The position numbers and the translations under genes were made by a program. Shown piece after piece: positions 32,398-41,802 of a stretch of DNA of 64,000 nt. How positions within the stretch are numbered: position 1 is the first letter of the stretch; each line of letters starts with the position of its first letter. The notes under the pieces were generated by a model. That model was not told the DNA's origin. It saw only the letters and a list, made by a program, of their open reading frames with translations, and ran no database searches. The stretch is from Tepidimonas charontis (GTDB lineage: Bacteria > Pseudomonadota > Gammaproteobacteria > Burkholderiales > Burkholderiaceae_C), in NCBI RefSeq assembly GCF_007556685.1, contig NZ_VJON01000004.1, positions 1 to 64,000 of the forward strand, written 5' to 3'.

Positions 32398-33045
32398 ATG
32401 ACAGCGGTTCCTTTGATGTCGCGTGCGCTTTACGAGGAAGTGGCGGAATGGCTGCGCCAGCGTATCTTCAACCGTGAATTGCCGCCGGGCGCCTGGATCG
32501 ATGAGCTCAAGATCGCCGAGGAGCTGGGCATCAGCCGCACGCCGCTGCGCGAAGCGATCAAGGTGCTGGCCGCCGAGGGACTGGTGACGATGAAGGTGCG
32601 CCGCGGCGCCTACGTCACCGAAGTGTCGCCCCAGGATTTGCGTGAGGTCTATGAGGTGTTGGCCTTGCTGGAGGCCGATGCAGCCGAGGCCGCCTGTTGG
32701 CGCGCCACCGAGGCCGATCTGGCCGAGCTGGAACGTCTGCACACGGAGCTGGAGGCCGCCGCCGACCCGCACACCGGCTCACGCGAGCGTTTTTTCGAGT
32801 GCAACGAAGCGTTTCATTTGCGCATTCTGGATCTGGCGCAGAACCGCTGGCGCAAACAGCTGGTGCTCGATCTGCGCAAGGTCATGAAGCTCAACCGCCA
32901 CGGGTCGCTGGCCAAGGAAGGGCGTATCGCCGAGTCGCTGGCCGAGCATCGAGCCATTTTGGATGCACTCAAACGCCGCGATGCGGCCGCAGCCGCGCAG
33001 GCCGTGCGCGTGCACTTTGCCAACGGGTTGCAGGCGGCGGTCTGA
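32398..33045 (+). CDS. GntR-family (FCD) transcriptional regulator
   Basis: The 215-residue regulator has an N-terminal winged helix (about 8-75; AEELGISRTPLREAIKVLAAEGLV) and a C-terminal FCD ligand domain (about 85-205), the latter usually binding organic acids through metal-coordinating histidines. It is divergent from the methylmalonyl-CoA mutase operon, so control of propionyl-CoA metabolism is the natural guess. The ATG at 32398 has no ribosome binding site and coincides with the predicted transcription start, pointing to a leaderless mRNA. An ATG at 32416 is the alternative start. Confidence 0.88.
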   Translation: MTAVPLMSRALYEEVAEWLRQRIFNRELPPGAWIDELKIAEELGISRTPLREAIKVLAAEGLVTMKVRRGAYVTEVSPQDLREVYEVLALLEADAAEAACWRATEADLAELERLHTELEAAADPHTGSRERFFECNEAFHLRILDLAQNRWRKQLVLDLRKVMKLNRHGSLAKEGRIAESLAEHRAILDALKRRDAAAAAQAVRVHFANGLQAAV

Positions 33046-33100
33046 CGGGTGCGCCGCGCCGGCGGCGCGCATCGCCCGCTGCGACGACGCACCCGGCGCG

Positions 33101-34150
33101 TCACTTGCCTGTGACCAGTGACCGCTCGAGGGCCTGGCGGGCCCGTTGCGCCACCTCGTGCGGCGGCAAGGACTTGAGCCGGTGGTCACTCCAGACCTGA
33201 CGCCAGCGGCGCGCACCGGGCTGACCGTGGCGCAGGCCCAGCATGTGGCGTGCGATGGCGTACCAGCCGCCCGGCAGCGTCGGCGCGTGACGGGCCATAT
33301 AGTCCACCAGGCGTGCCTCCACCGCGTCCCGATCCGCAGCGACGCCGTGCATCCCGAAGTAGCGCTCGTCCCACGACGCCAGCCACCACGGGTTGTGATA
33401 AGCCTGTCTGCCCACCATGACGCCATCGACGTGCCGCAAGTGTTCGGCCACCTGGGCGTCGGTGGTGACGCCGCCGTTGACGACGATGGTCAGATGCGGG
33501 AAATCGCGCTTGAGGCGGTACACGACCTCAACGCGCAGCGGGGGGACGGTACGGTTTTCGGCCGGACTCAAGCCATCGAGCCACGCGTTGCGGGCGTGCA
33601 CGATGAAGACCGCACAACCGGCCTCGGCCACGGCACCGACGAAATCGCGCACGAAGGCGTAGTCTTGCACGCGGTCGATGCCGATGCGGTGCTTGACCGT
33701 CACGGGAATCTGCACGGCATCGCGCATGGCGCGCACGCATTGGGCCACCAGGGTGGGGTGTTCCATCAGACAGGCGCCGAACGCACCACGCTGCACGCGC
33801 GGGCTGGGGCAGCCACAATTGAGGTTGATTTCATCGTAGCCCCAGGCCTCGCCGATGCGCGCGCACACCGCCAATTCGCGCGCGTCGTTGCCGCCGAGCT
33901 GCAGCGCCACCGGGTGCTCGATGGGATCGAACGCCAACAGGCGCCGCGCGTCCCCGTGCAGCAGCGCACCGGTGGTGACCATTTCGGTGTAGAGCCGAGC
34001 GCAACGCGTCAACTGCCGGTGCAGCCAGCGGCAGTGGCGATCGGTCCACTCCATCATCGGCGCCACACTCAGGCGCCATGGGTTGGCGCTGGACGCCGTC
34101 AAGGCGGTGCTCGGCGTAGGCGGTGCAGAGGCGGGGGCATTGGCGCTCAC
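33101..34150 (-). CDS. dusA: tRNA-dihydrouridine(20/20a) synthase DusA
   Basis: The 349-residue FMN enzyme reduces uridine 20 and 20a of tRNA. The barrel starts RLSVAPMMEWTDRHCRWLHRQL, and the catalytic cysteine is in LNCGCPSPRVQRGAFGACLM. Both are characteristic of DusA rather than DusB or DusC. A GTG at 34150 (MSANAPASA) is taken as the start; there is no good ATG before the conserved part. The first 24 residues are a variable extension. It converges with the GntR gene and is transcribed in the same direction as phaCAB. Confidence 0.92.
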   Translation of the reverse strand: MSANAPASAPPTPSTALTASSANPWRLSVAPMMEWTDRHCRWLHRQLTRCARLYTEMVTTGALLHGDARRLLAFDPIEHPVALQLGGNDARELAVCARIGEAWGYDEINLNCGCPSPRVQRGAFGACLMEHPTLVAQCVRAMRDAVQIPVTVKHRIGIDRVQDYAFVRDFVGAVAEAGCAVFIVHARNAWLDGLSPAENRTVPPLRVEVVYRLKRDFPHLTIVVNGGVTTDAQVAEHLRHVDGVMVGRQAYHNPWWLASWDERYFGMHGVAADRDAVEARLVDYMARHAPTLPGGWYAIARHMLGLRHGQPGARRWRQVWSDHRLKSLPPHEVAQRARQALERSLVTGK

Positions 34151-34346
34151 GCCCCGATTATCGCCGAGGGCCGCTTTCGCGCCGCAGCCACGGCCGCATC
34201 GGGCGGCGCGCCGCCGTGCGGCGTCGTGGCGCACCGGTGCCCCACAGCCAGACAGCTGGACAGCCGGGCCACGCGCGGGGCGGTGCGCGCATTTCACGCA
34301 GCGGCGCAGTGGGCCCGCCCCCGCGCCTGCGCGCTCGCTGCGGGCA

Positions 34347-35087
34347 TCAGCCCATGTGCAGGCCGCCGTTGATCGAAAAGTCGGCCCCGGTGGCAAAGCC
34401 GGCGTCGTCGCTTGCCAGCCAGGCCACGATGGAGGCGATTTCGCGCGGCTCGCCCAGACGCTTGACCGGAATTTGGGCGACGATTTTTTCCAGCACGTCC
34501 GGACGGATGGCCTTGACCATATCGGTGGCGATGTAGCCCGGGCTGACGGTGTTGACCGTGATGCCTTTGGAGGCGAGTTCTTGCGCCAACGCCATCGTGA
34601 AGCCGTGCATGCCCGCCTTGGCCGCCGAGTAGTTGGTTTGCCCGGCTTGGCCCTTTTCCCCGTTGACCGACGAGATTTGGATGATGCGGCCCCAGCCCCG
34701 TTCGATCATGTCCGGCACCACCTGCTTGGTGACGTTGAACATCGAGGTCAGGTTGGTGTTGATGACCGCATCCCAGTCCTCTTTCGTCATCTTGACGAAG
34801 AGGCGATCGCGCGTGATGCCGGCATTGTTGACCAGCACGTCGATGGGCCCGTGCTCGGCTTTGGCCTTGGAAAAGGCTTGCACGACGCTGTCCCAGTCAG
34901 CCACGTTGCCGACGCTGGCGTAGAAGGTATAGCCGAGCGCTTTTTGCTCATCCAGCCATTTTTGATAGTCCCGCGTGGGGCCGCAGCCAGCGATGACCTT
35001 GAACCCGGCTTTGTACAGGGCCTGGCAGATGGCGGTGCCGATGCCGCCCATGCCGCCGGTGACGTATGCGACGCGTTGCTGACTCAT
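34347..35087 (-). CDS. phaB: Acetoacetyl-CoA reductase
   Basis: The 246-residue short-chain dehydrogenase reduces acetoacetyl-CoA to (R)-3-hydroxybutyryl-CoA with NADPH for polyester synthesis. The Rossmann motif is TGGMGGIGTAI, the catalytic serine is in QISSVNGEKGQAGQ, and Tyr and Lys are in NYSAAKAG. The QTNYSAAKAG segment and the length are typical of PhaB. It is the last gene of phaC-phaA-phaB. No phaR follows it, unlike the order in C. necator. Confidence 0.95.
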   Translation of the reverse strand: MSQQRVAYVTGGMGGIGTAICQALYKAGFKVIAGCGPTRDYQKWLDEQKALGYTFYASVGNVADWDSVVQAFSKAKAEHGPIDVLVNNAGITRDRLFVKMTKEDWDAVINTNLTSMFNVTKQVVPDMIERGWGRIIQISSVNGEKGQAGQTNYSAAKAGMHGFTMALAQELASKGITVNTVSPGYIATDMVKAIRPDVLEKIVAQIPVKRLGEPREIASIVAWLASDDAGFATGADFSINGGLHMG

Positions 35088-35202
35088 GAGAGACTCCTCC
35101 GTCTGGGTGGTGGGTTGAAAAACGATACGCGGTGTGGCTTGGCTGCGACGACGGCTACTGCGCGGCTCGGGCCCTGCCAGAATGCGCCGCCGAGCGGGCG
35201 CC

Positions 35203-36381
35203 TCAGCGCTCCACGCACAGGGACACCCCCATGCCGCCGCCAATGCACAGCGCCGCCAAACCTTTCTTGGCGTTGCGCCGCTGCATCTCGTGCAGCAAGG
35301 TGACCAAAATGCGGCAGCCCGACGCTCCGATCGGGTGCCCCAGCGCGATGGCGCCGCCGTTGACATTGACTTTTTGCGGATCGATACCGAGCACTTGGTT
35401 GACCGCGCAAGCCTGAGCGGCGAAGGCTTCGTTGAGTTCGAATAGATCGACATCGGCCACCGACCAGCCAGCGCGCGCCAGGGCCTTTTGCGAGGCCGAC
35501 ACCGGACCCATACCCATGATCGCTGGATCGAGTCCGCTGGTGCCGAAACTGGCGATGCGTGCGAGCACCGGCAGGCCGAGCTCGGCCGCCTTGCGCGCCG
35601 ACGTCACCATCACGGCGGCTGCCCCGTCGTTGATGCCGCTGGCATTGCCCGCCGTCACGGTGCCCGCTTTGTCGAACGCTGGCTTGAGTCCGGCCAGCGC
35701 CTCGGCGCTGGTTTTGCGATTGAGGTATTCGTCGGTGTCGAACACCAATGGGTCACCCTTGCGTTGCGGAATCGTCACCGGGACGATTTCGTCTTTGAAT
35801 TTACCGGCATCTTGCGCGGCAGCGGCTTTTTGCTGGCTGGCCAGGGCGAAGGCGTCTTGCATCTCGCGCGTGATGCCGTGCGCTTTGGCCACGTTTTCCG
35901 CGGTGATGCCCATATGGTACTGGTTGTAGACGTCCCACAGGCCATCGACGATCATCGAATCGATCATCTTCCAGTCGCCCATGCGCTGCCCCTCACGGCT
36001 GCCCATGAGCACATGCGGCGCTAGGCTCATGTTCTCTTGCCCGCCGGCGATGACGATTTCGCTGTCGCCCCAGGCCACGGCTTGTGCCGCCAGCATCACG
36101 GCTTTGAGGCCCGAGCCGCAGACGGCGTTGATGGTGAGGGCCGGGGTTTCCTTGGGCACGCCGGCTTTCATGGCGGCCTGGCGGGCCGGATTTTGGCCGC
36201 AGCCGGCTGCCAGCACCTGCCCCATGATGACCTCGCCCACTTGCGCGGCGGGCACCCCGGTGCGCTCCAGCAGCGCGCGGATGACGGTGGCGCCGAGCTC
36301 GGTGGCCGGGGTTTTGGACAAGGTGCCGCCGAAGCGGCCGATGGCGGTGCGCACGGCGCCCACGATGACGATGTCTTGCAT
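35203..36381 (-). CDS. phaA: Acetyl-CoA acetyltransferase (beta-ketothiolase)
   Basis: The 392-residue biosynthetic thiolase condenses two acetyl-CoA to acetoacetyl-CoA. The nucleophilic cysteine is C88 in [11 protein letters not shown]. The second-site residues lie in [10 protein letters not shown] and LCIGGGMG near the C-terminus. The start [15 protein letters not shown] is canonical. It lies between phaC and phaB. Confidence 0.95.
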   Translation of the reverse strand: MQDIVIVGAVRTAIGRFGGTLSKTPATELGATVIRALLERTGVPAAQVGEVIMGQVLAAGCGQNPARQAAMKAGVPKETPALTINAVCGSGLKAVMLAAQAVAWGDSEIVIAGGQENMSLAPHVLMGSREGQRMGDWKMIDSMIVDGLWDVYNQYHMGITAENVAKAHGITREMQDAFALASQQKAAAAQDAGKFKDEIVPVTIPQRKGDPLVFDTDEYLNRKTSAEALAGLKPAFDKAGTVTAGNASGINDGAAAVMVTSARKAAELGLPVLARIASFGTSGLDPAIMGMGPVSASQKALARAGWSVADVDLFELNEAFAAQACAVNQVLGIDPQKVNVNGGAIALGHPIGASGCRILVTLLHEMQRRNAKKGLAALCIGGGMGVSLCVER

Positions 36382-36445
36382 GACGACTCCTCGAACGAAA
36401 AAGATGTGGGGAGAACCCCGCCGCAAGCGGGTATGTGGTTGACGC

Positions 36446-38248
36446 TCAAACGGTGCTGCCGCCCTTGACCATGGTGGCCAACGCCGCCTCGGCCGATACC
36501 TTGACATAGCGGCCGGGGGCCGGCTCGATGGGCTTGTAGCGCCGGTTGCCGGGGCTGCGCGGGGCTTTGACCCACCCACCGCCATGACCAGCCAACCAGG
36601 GTGCCCAGTCGGTCCACCAACTACCGCGCTGCTCGGTGGCGGTGGCCAGCCAGTCGTCCCAACGCTCGGGAAAGTGTTGTGCCGGGCCGGTCCAGAAACT
36701 GCGCTTGCCTTTGGAGGCCGGGTTGATGACGCCCGCGATGTGGCCCGAGGCCCCCATGACGAAACGCATCGGCCCGCCCAGGTGGCGGGTGGTGGCATAG
36801 GCGCCGCCGATGGGGACGATGTGGTCCTCGCGCGAGCCGTAGATGTACGCAGGGATGTCGATGGCCCCCAGGTCGAGCGGGACGCCACAGACGGTGAGCT
36901 GGCCGGGCTGACAAAGCTCGTTTTGCAGATAGAGGTGACGCAGATACCAGGCGTAGTAGCGACCGGGCAAGTTGGTGCTGTCGCTGTTCCAGTACAGCAG
37001 GTCAAACGGCGGCGGCGACTCGCCCTTGAGGTAGTTGCCCACCACGTAGTTCCACACCAGGTCGTTGGGACGCAGGAAGCTGAAGGTGGTGGCGAGCTCG
37101 CGCCCGGGAAGGATGCCGCCGTTGATGAACTGCAGCTCGCGAAAGCGCACGAAGGCCTCGTCGATGAAGACGTCCAACACCCCGGTGTCGCTGAAGTCGA
37201 GCAACGTGGTCAAAAACGTGACGCTTTCGACCTTGCGCTGGCCGCGCGCCGCCAGCACCGCCAGCGCGGTGCCCAGCATCGTGCCGCCGACGCAAAAGCC
37301 CAGTGTATTGATGGTGTCGCAGCGACCGATGTCGCGCACCACGTCGATGGCCTGAATCACCGCCTGCTCGATGTAGTCGTCCCAGGTGGCCTGGGCCAGC
37401 GTGGCGTCGGGGTTGCGCCAACTCATCACGAAAGTGCGATGCCCCTGCTCGACTGCGTAGCGCAGAAAGGAATTGTCGGGCTGGAGATCGAGGATGTAGT
37501 ACTTGTTGATGCACGGCGGCACGACCAAAAAGGGACGCTCGTACACCTGCGGCGTCAGCGGCTTGTATTCGATGAGCTGAAACAGTGCGTTTTCGAACAC
37601 CACCTGCCCCTCGGTGGTGGCGACGTTGCGCCCCACCTCGAAGGCGCTGTGGTCGGTCATCGACACGAAACCCTGCTGCATGTCCTTGAGCAGGTTTTGC
37701 ACCCCTTTGGCAATGCTTTCGCCTTGGGTTTCGATGGCTCGGCGCTGCGCTTCGGCGTTGAAGGCCCAAAAATTGCTGGGCGCACTGGCATCGATCCACT
37801 GCTGCACCGCAAATCGGATGCGCGCACGCGTTTTGGCGTCACCCTGCACCGCGTCAGCCATGCGCATCAGCGTGCGGGCGTTGAGCAAATACAGCGCCGC
37901 ACTGAAGGCCGCCACCGGGTTGCGCGCCCAGGCCTCGTCGGCAAAACGGCGGTCGTCGCGCGGCGGCTGCACTTGCCAGCCCTGTTGCCACAGCTGCGTG
38001 ATTTCGTTCAGGTAGTCGCGTTGAATCTCGGCCCAGGCTTGCGGCTCCAGGGTCACACCCTGCCCTGCCGTTTGACGAAACAGGTCTGACAGCACGCTGG
38101 CGCTTGCCCACTGCGGGGGCATGCCCGACGCCTCTGCCGACGCCGCGGCATGAGGCCACGTCTGTGCGGCCTGCGTCCACAACCGTAGCGCCTGCTGCGA
38201 CCATTCGGCCCACGCCGCCATCGGATCGGTTGGGCGGGATTGCGTCAT
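36446..38248 (-). CDS. phaC: Class I poly(3-hydroxyalkanoate) synthase
   Basis: The 600-residue polymerase joins (R)-3-hydroxybutyryl-CoA into polyester at the granule surface. The catalytic triad is visible: C319 in the lipase-like box GFCVGG, D475 in GSREDHIVP and H503 in MGASGHIAG. The N-terminal part carries the conserved [13 protein letters not shown]. Length fits class I. An AAGGAGA ribosome binding site lies six bases before the ATG at 38248; an upstream ATG in frame has none. It leads phaCAB. Two dyads in the upstream gap may be regulatory. Confidence 0.96.
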   Translation of the reverse strand: MTQSRPTDPMAAWAEWSQQALRLWTQAAQTWPHAAASAEASGMPPQWASASVLSDLFRQTAGQGVTLEPQAWAEIQRDYLNEITQLWQQGWQVQPPRDDRRFADEAWARNPVAAFSAALYLLNARTLMRMADAVQGDAKTRARIRFAVQQWIDASAPSNFWAFNAEAQRRAIETQGESIAKGVQNLLKDMQQGFVSMTDHSAFEVGRNVATTEGQVVFENALFQLIEYKPLTPQVYERPFLVVPPCINKYYILDLQPDNSFLRYAVEQGHRTFVMSWRNPDATLAQATWDDYIEQAVIQAIDVVRDIGRCDTINTLGFCVGGTMLGTALAVLAARGQRKVESVTFLTTLLDFSDTGVLDVFIDEAFVRFRELQFINGGILPGRELATTFSFLRPNDLVWNYVVGNYLKGESPPPFDLLYWNSDSTNLPGRYYAWYLRHLYLQNELCQPGQLTVCGVPLDLGAIDIPAYIYGSREDHIVPIGGAYATTRHLGGPMRFVMGASGHIAGVINPASKGKRSFWTGPAQHFPERWDDWLATATEQRGSWWTDWAPWLAGHGGGWVKAPRSPGNRRYKPIEPAPGRYVKVSAEAALATMVKGGSTV

Positions 38249-38272
38249 GCGTTGTCTCCTTGGATTCCCTGT

Positions 38273-38319
38273 CGTTACCATCGTAACGCAGATGAATGCC
38301 AGTATCGTGACAATGTCAC
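38273..38319. promoter_or_regulatory. Two perfect dyads upstream of phaC
   Basis: CGTTAC-CATC-GTAACG (38273-38288) and GTGAC-AAT-GTCAC (38307-38319) lie 25 to 71 bases before the phaC start. Their placement in the leader or promoter suggests operator sites or a short RNA hairpin. No clear -35/-10 pair could be assigned, and neither dyad matches the phaZ palindrome. Confidence 0.4.
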
Positions 38320-38458
38320 CTGCGTTGCCGCAAACCGTAGCGCCGCTGCCATGGCGGATGGCGCGACGATGACGATTCTGTGTCTGCGACCGCGGGCAGT
38401 GTCACGCACGATCCGTCCGTGACGCTGACAACCTACCCTCGCGCATGGAGACGATACG

Positions 38459-38752
38459 ATGTACCTGGTGTTGATCGCGTGGGGCTATGTGGTGCTGATG
38501 ATGGCCGTGGCCGAAGCCATGAGTCCGGCGGGCAGCATCCTGGGTGCCATCGGGACTGCGCTGGCCTACGGTGTGTTGCCGATGGCCTTGGTGGCCTATA
38601 TCGCGGGCAGCCCGCTGCGCCGCCGCGCGCGCCAGCGGGCTGAACGGCCAATGACCGCGGGGGCGGCGGCCTCAACGCCGCCAGATGACGGCGGCCATAC
38701 GCCCGCTGCTGCCGAAGACGACCGCGTCGCGCCGGTGCGAGAAAAACCGTGA
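38459..38752 (+). CDS. Small two-helix membrane protein, function unknown
   Basis: The 97-residue protein has a hydrophobic first helix (about 2-20), a short turn with SPAG and a second helix (about 27-48). A basic segment RRRARQRAE and an Ala/Pro/Asp-rich soluble tail follow. A GGAGACG ribosome binding site precedes the ATG. The 3' 81 bases overlap the end of pgeF on the other strand. I do not recognise the family beyond short hypothetical membrane proteins. The clear start signal and the membrane topology support it as real. Confidence 0.65.
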   Translation: MYLVLIAWGYVVLMMAVAEAMSPAGSILGAIGTALAYGVLPMALVAYIAGSPLRRRARQRAERPMTAGAAASTPPDDGGHTPAAAEDDRVAPVREKP

Positions 38753-39562
38753 CGGTTGGCTGGCGGTGCACCACGACGCGGTGCCGTCGTTACCCAAGAT
38801 ATGCTCGAACCCCAGCCGCCGCAGACGCCGGCGCGCCAGCGCCGGCAGATCCGCCAGCCAGCGCTCGGGGTCGCGGGGCGACGGCGCAAACGCATCCGCG
38901 TCGTCGGCGTGCGCGCCAACGAAGGCGGCGCGCACCTCCGGCCCCACCTCGAAATGTCGCGGGCCGATGCCAGCACCGATCCAGACCACCGTCGCGCGGC
39001 GCGCCGCGGCGCTGCGCACCGCTGGCCACGTTTGCACCAGAGCCTCCAGAATCCCCTGCCCGTCTGCTCCCGCCAGGCCGCGCCAGCCGGCGTGCACGGC
39101 CGCCACCGAGGCTGCCCCGGGTGCTGCGAACAGCAGTGGCAGGCAGTCCGCGACCAGCACGGTGCAGGCTACCTGATCGTCCGTGGTCCAGCAGGCATCG
39201 GCTGGCACGCCGTCGGGTGTGTGGCGGTCGATGGGCACCACGGTGCAACCATGCACTTGGCGCAAGTACACCGGGCGCACACCCAAGGCGCCGGCCAGCC
39301 GCGCGCGGTTGGCCGCGACCGCGGCGGCGTCGTCGCCCACGTGGTCACCCAGGTTCAAGGATGCCCACGGCCCTTGCGAGACGCCGCCGGCGCGGCCAGT
39401 CATGCCTGCGCAGATCGCATGGCCCAACTCCGCGGTCAATGTGAACAAGGCGTCTGGCGCAGCCCCCACCGTCTTGCCGGGCATGGACGACTCATCGGCG
39501 GTTGCGTCGGTGGTTGGGGCCATGGCGAAACGGGCAAGCTGGCGTGCTGGCACCGGCTTCAT
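38672..39562 (-). CDS. pgeF: Peptidoglycan editing factor PgeF (YfiH, multicopper oxidase-like)
   Basis: The 296-residue YfiH-fold protein is related to purine nucleoside-cleaving oxidoreductases. In E. coli, PgeF keeps L-serine out of the stem peptide. The metal-site pattern is visible: a histidine in LRQVHGCTV, a cysteine in LVADCLPLLF and a histidine in VHAGWRG. The ATG at 39562 overlaps the maiA stop (ATGA), which supports this start; a later ATG (MAPTTDATA) would drop 13 residues. The first 30 residues are variable. Confidence 0.88.
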   Translation of the reverse strand: MKPVPARQLARFAMAPTTDATADESSMPGKTVGAAPDALFTLTAELGHAICAGMTGRAGGVSQGPWASLNLGDHVGDDAAAVAANRARLAGALGVRPVYLRQVHGCTVVPIDRHTPDGVPADACWTTDDQVACTVLVADCLPLLFAAPGAASVAAVHAGWRGLAGADGQGILEALVQTWPAVRSAAARRATVVWIGAGIGPRHFEVGPEVRAAFVGAHADDADAFAPSPRDPERWLADLPALARRRLRRLGFEHILGNDGTASWCTASQPSRFFSHRRDAVVFGSSGRMAAVIWRR

Positions 39563-40239
39563 TCGGCGTCCGGACAGCGCGCGGGATGGGCGCGCTGGAA
39601 GGCGTCGAGCGCCATGCAACGCTCATAGACGGCCAGCGTCAACGGGACGTCCAGATCCTCGACGCGCAAGCCAAAGCGTTGGCCGTTGACGATTTGCGGC
39701 ACCAGACAGCAGTCGGCCAAGGTGGGCGTGTCGCCATACGAGTAGATCGACGGTGGTAGGCCCGCGCGTGCGCGTTCCTCGGCCAGTTGCTGCAGCCGCC
39801 GTTCGTAGTGCCGCAGCCCTTCGCGCACCCAATGGTTGTACCAGGTGGTGCGTTGCGCCTCGTCCAGCCCGAGTGGGCCCGCCAGATACTTGAGCACGCG
39901 CAGATTGTTGAGCGGATGAATCTCGCAGGCCACGGTCTGCGCCAGCGCCCGCACGCGCGCACGCCCCAAGGGATCGCGCGGCATCAGCGGCGGCTCGGGG
40001 TGGGTTTCGTCCAGGTATTCGATGATGGCCATCGACTGGCTCAGCAGCGCATGGTCGGGGTCGCCCTCGACGTCGAGCAGCGGCACCAACGAGTCTGGGC
40101 TCAGCGCACGATAGGCCGCGCCGTGTTGCTCGCCCTTGGCCAAGTGGACCGGCACGTAGTCATAGGACAAACCTTTGAGGTTGAGCGCAATGCGCACCCG
40201 AAACGAGGTGCCGGAGCGGAAATAGTTGTACAGCTTCAT
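39559..40239 (-). CDS. maiA: Maleylacetoacetate isomerase (zeta-class GST)
   Basis: The 226-residue glutathione transferase-fold enzyme isomerises maleylacetoacetate to fumarylacetoacetate in tyrosine or aromatic breakdown. The zeta-class active-site motif appears as YFRSGTSFRVRIALNLKG, near the usual SSxxxRVRIAL. Thioredoxin-like and helical domains follow, with TLADCCLVPQIVNGQRFG. It is coupled to pgeF by a four-base overlap. No other homogentisate-pathway genes are in the window, so a general GST role cannot be excluded. Confidence 0.82.
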   Translation of the reverse strand: MKLYNYFRSGTSFRVRIALNLKGLSYDYVPVHLAKGEQHGAAYRALSPDSLVPLLDVEGDPDHALLSQSMAIIEYLDETHPEPPLMPRDPLGRARVRALAQTVACEIHPLNNLRVLKYLAGPLGLDEAQRTTWYNHWVREGLRHYERRLQQLAEERARAGLPPSIYSYGDTPTLADCCLVPQIVNGQRFGLRVEDLDVPLTLAVYERCMALDAFQRAHPARCPDAE

Positions 40240-40700
40240 GGAAGGAGTTACCCAGTCGATGGCGCAGCGGTGCCCCGGAGCGAAGCGGCTTGGCCGCGCG
40301 CTGGCCGCACCACCTCGCGCGCTCGTCTCCGCGTCGGCATGGCCCTCTGTCCGCGCGGGGCCACCGCGCAGGGCCCGCATACGGTGGGGGGCCGACGCGG
40401 ATCGGAAAACGAGGCGTAGGCTGCAAGTCTAGCCGGTTAGCCAGTGTGTGGCCTCATGCGTTTAGCCAGCAACCGTACTGCGCCGGTGCCGTCGGCGCGC
40501 CTACGCAGCGTGGCCGCGCAGGCCTACTCGCCGCCTGCCGCGACGGCATCGGCATGGCACGGTCGACGCCGCGCAGCGTACACTTGTGGTCCTGGTCGGC
40601 GGCGTTGCGCACGCGCTGACGGTGCGGGGCTGGTAGCCCCTTTCGCGAAGCGGCGCCGCTGCCCCCCGCGTTGCCTCGTCCCTCACTGGAGATCCGATTC
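40240..40700. other. 461-base gene-free region between maiA and the TRAP protein gene
   Basis: This gap holds divergent regulatory DNA. On the minus strand TAGACT (40431-40426) is a possible -10 box for maiA. Two copies of TTAGCCAG lie 25 bases apart at 40437-40444 and 40462-40469. On the plus strand GCGTACACTTGTGG (40576-40589) contains TACACT and is repeated exactly before the NUDIX gene. No conserved coding frame or RNA gene was seen. Confidence 0.4.
40576..40589 (+). promoter_or_regulatory. Candidate promoter -10 region for the TRAP protein gene
   Basis: GCGTACACTTGTGG contains TACACT (40579-40584) and is identical to the 14 bases just before the NUDIX start codon at 41803. Here it lies about 110 bases before the dctP-like ATG. 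No good -35 box is visible. Confidence 0.35.
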
Positions 40701-41744
40701 ATGCTCACCCGCCGTTGCCTGCTGCGTTGTGGCGCCACCGCTGCGTTGGCTTCCCCCGCGTTGATCGGTTTCGCGCAGAGTTCCGTGACGCTGAAATTCC
40801 ACACTTTCATGTCGCCGACGTCCAACGTTTGGTTGAACATGCACAAGGCGTGGATGGACAAGGTCGAAAAAGACTCGGGCGGTCGCATCAAATTCGAAGC
40901 CTACCCAGCGATGCAGCTGGGCGGCTCGCCGGTGCAGCTGTACGACCAGGCCAAGGACGGCGTCGTCGACATCGTCTGGACACTGCCGGGCAACACGCCG
41001 GGGCGTTTTCCGCGCACCGAAGTGTTCGAGCTGCCCTTCATGATGACCAACGCCGAGGCCACATCCAAGGCGTTTTGGGAGTACGTTCAAACCAAAGCGG
41101 CCGATGAATACCGCGATATCCACCCGATCGCGTTCCAGGTGCACGGCCCCGGGATGTTTCACGTCAAGACGCGCCTGATCACGCAGCCTGACGATTTGCG
41201 CGGCCTGAAGATGCGCGGCCCGACGCGCCAGATCACCAAGATGCTGGGGTATTTGGGCGCCACGCCGGTGGGCATGCCATTGCCGCAGATTCCCGATGCC
41301 TTGTCCAAGGGTGTGATCGACGGCTGCGTCATTCCGTGGGAAGTGGTGCCGTCGGTCAAGGTGCATGAGCTGGTCAGCAACCACAGCGAGTTCGATCCCA
41401 AGGGCGGCGCACTGTACACGACAACCTTCGTGATGGGCATGAACAAGGCGCGCTATGAGTCGCTGCCGCCGGATCTCAAGCGCGTCATCGACGCCAATTC
41501 CGGCCTGGAGACGTCGGCCTTCCTGGGGCGCGTCCAGCAAGCCGGTGATGCGCCGGCGCGTAAACTCGCCGTCGAACGTGGCAATCGCATCCACACCATC
41601 GGACTGGCCGAGGCGCAGGAGTTCCGTCGCCGCGCGCGCGTGGCGGAGGCCGAGTGGGTGCAGGAGATGGACAAGCGCGGCTTCAACGGCCGCGATCTGT
41701 TGGAGACGGCGCGTAAGCTGATCGAAAAGCACACCAAAGCGTGA
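40701..41744 (+). CDS. TRAP transporter substrate-binding protein (DctP family), orphan
   Basis: The 347-residue periplasmic protein has a signal peptide starting MLTRRCLLRCGATAALASPA; the TRRCLLR stretch resembles a twin-arginine motif. The mature part has DctP features: VEKDSGGRIKFEAYPAMQLGG, the signature-like LPGNTPGRFPRTEVFELPFMM, and GLKMRGPTRQITKML with the carboxylate-binding arginine region. A GGAGAT ribosome binding site lies eight bases before the ATG. No dctQ or dctM membrane genes are next to it, so partner and ligand are unknown. An organic acid is likely from the family. Confidence 0.88.
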   Translation: MLTRRCLLRCGATAALASPALIGFAQSSVTLKFHTFMSPTSNVWLNMHKAWMDKVEKDSGGRIKFEAYPAMQLGGSPVQLYDQAKDGVVDIVWTLPGNTPGRFPRTEVFELPFMMTNAEATSKAFWEYVQTKAADEYRDIHPIAFQVHGPGMFHVKTRLITQPDDLRGLKMRGPTRQITKMLGYLGATPVGMPLPQIPDALSKGVIDGCVIPWEVVPSVKVHELVSNHSEFDPKGGALYTTTFVMGMNKARYESLPPDLKRVIDANSGLETSAFLGRVQQAGDAPARKLAVERGNRIHTIGLAEAQEFRRRARVAEAEWVQEMDKRGFNGRDLLETARKLIEKHTKA

Positions 41745-41790
41745 GATGTGCCCCTGCCGGCGGCGTGCCGCCGCCGGCTGCGTACCTGCG

Positions 41791-41796
41791 TACACT
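41791..41796 (+). promoter_or_regulatory. -10 box placing transcription start at the NUDIX start codon
   Basis: TACACT is followed by six bases and then the ATG at 41803, so transcription should begin at the start codon. There is no ribosome binding site before the ATG. A -35 box is not evident. Confidence 0.45.
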
Positions 41797-41802
41797 TGTG
41801 GG

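Noticed and set aside
38290-38310. Sigma-54 promoter before phaC
   Set aside because: A GG and GC pair is present but with nine bases between them instead of ten.
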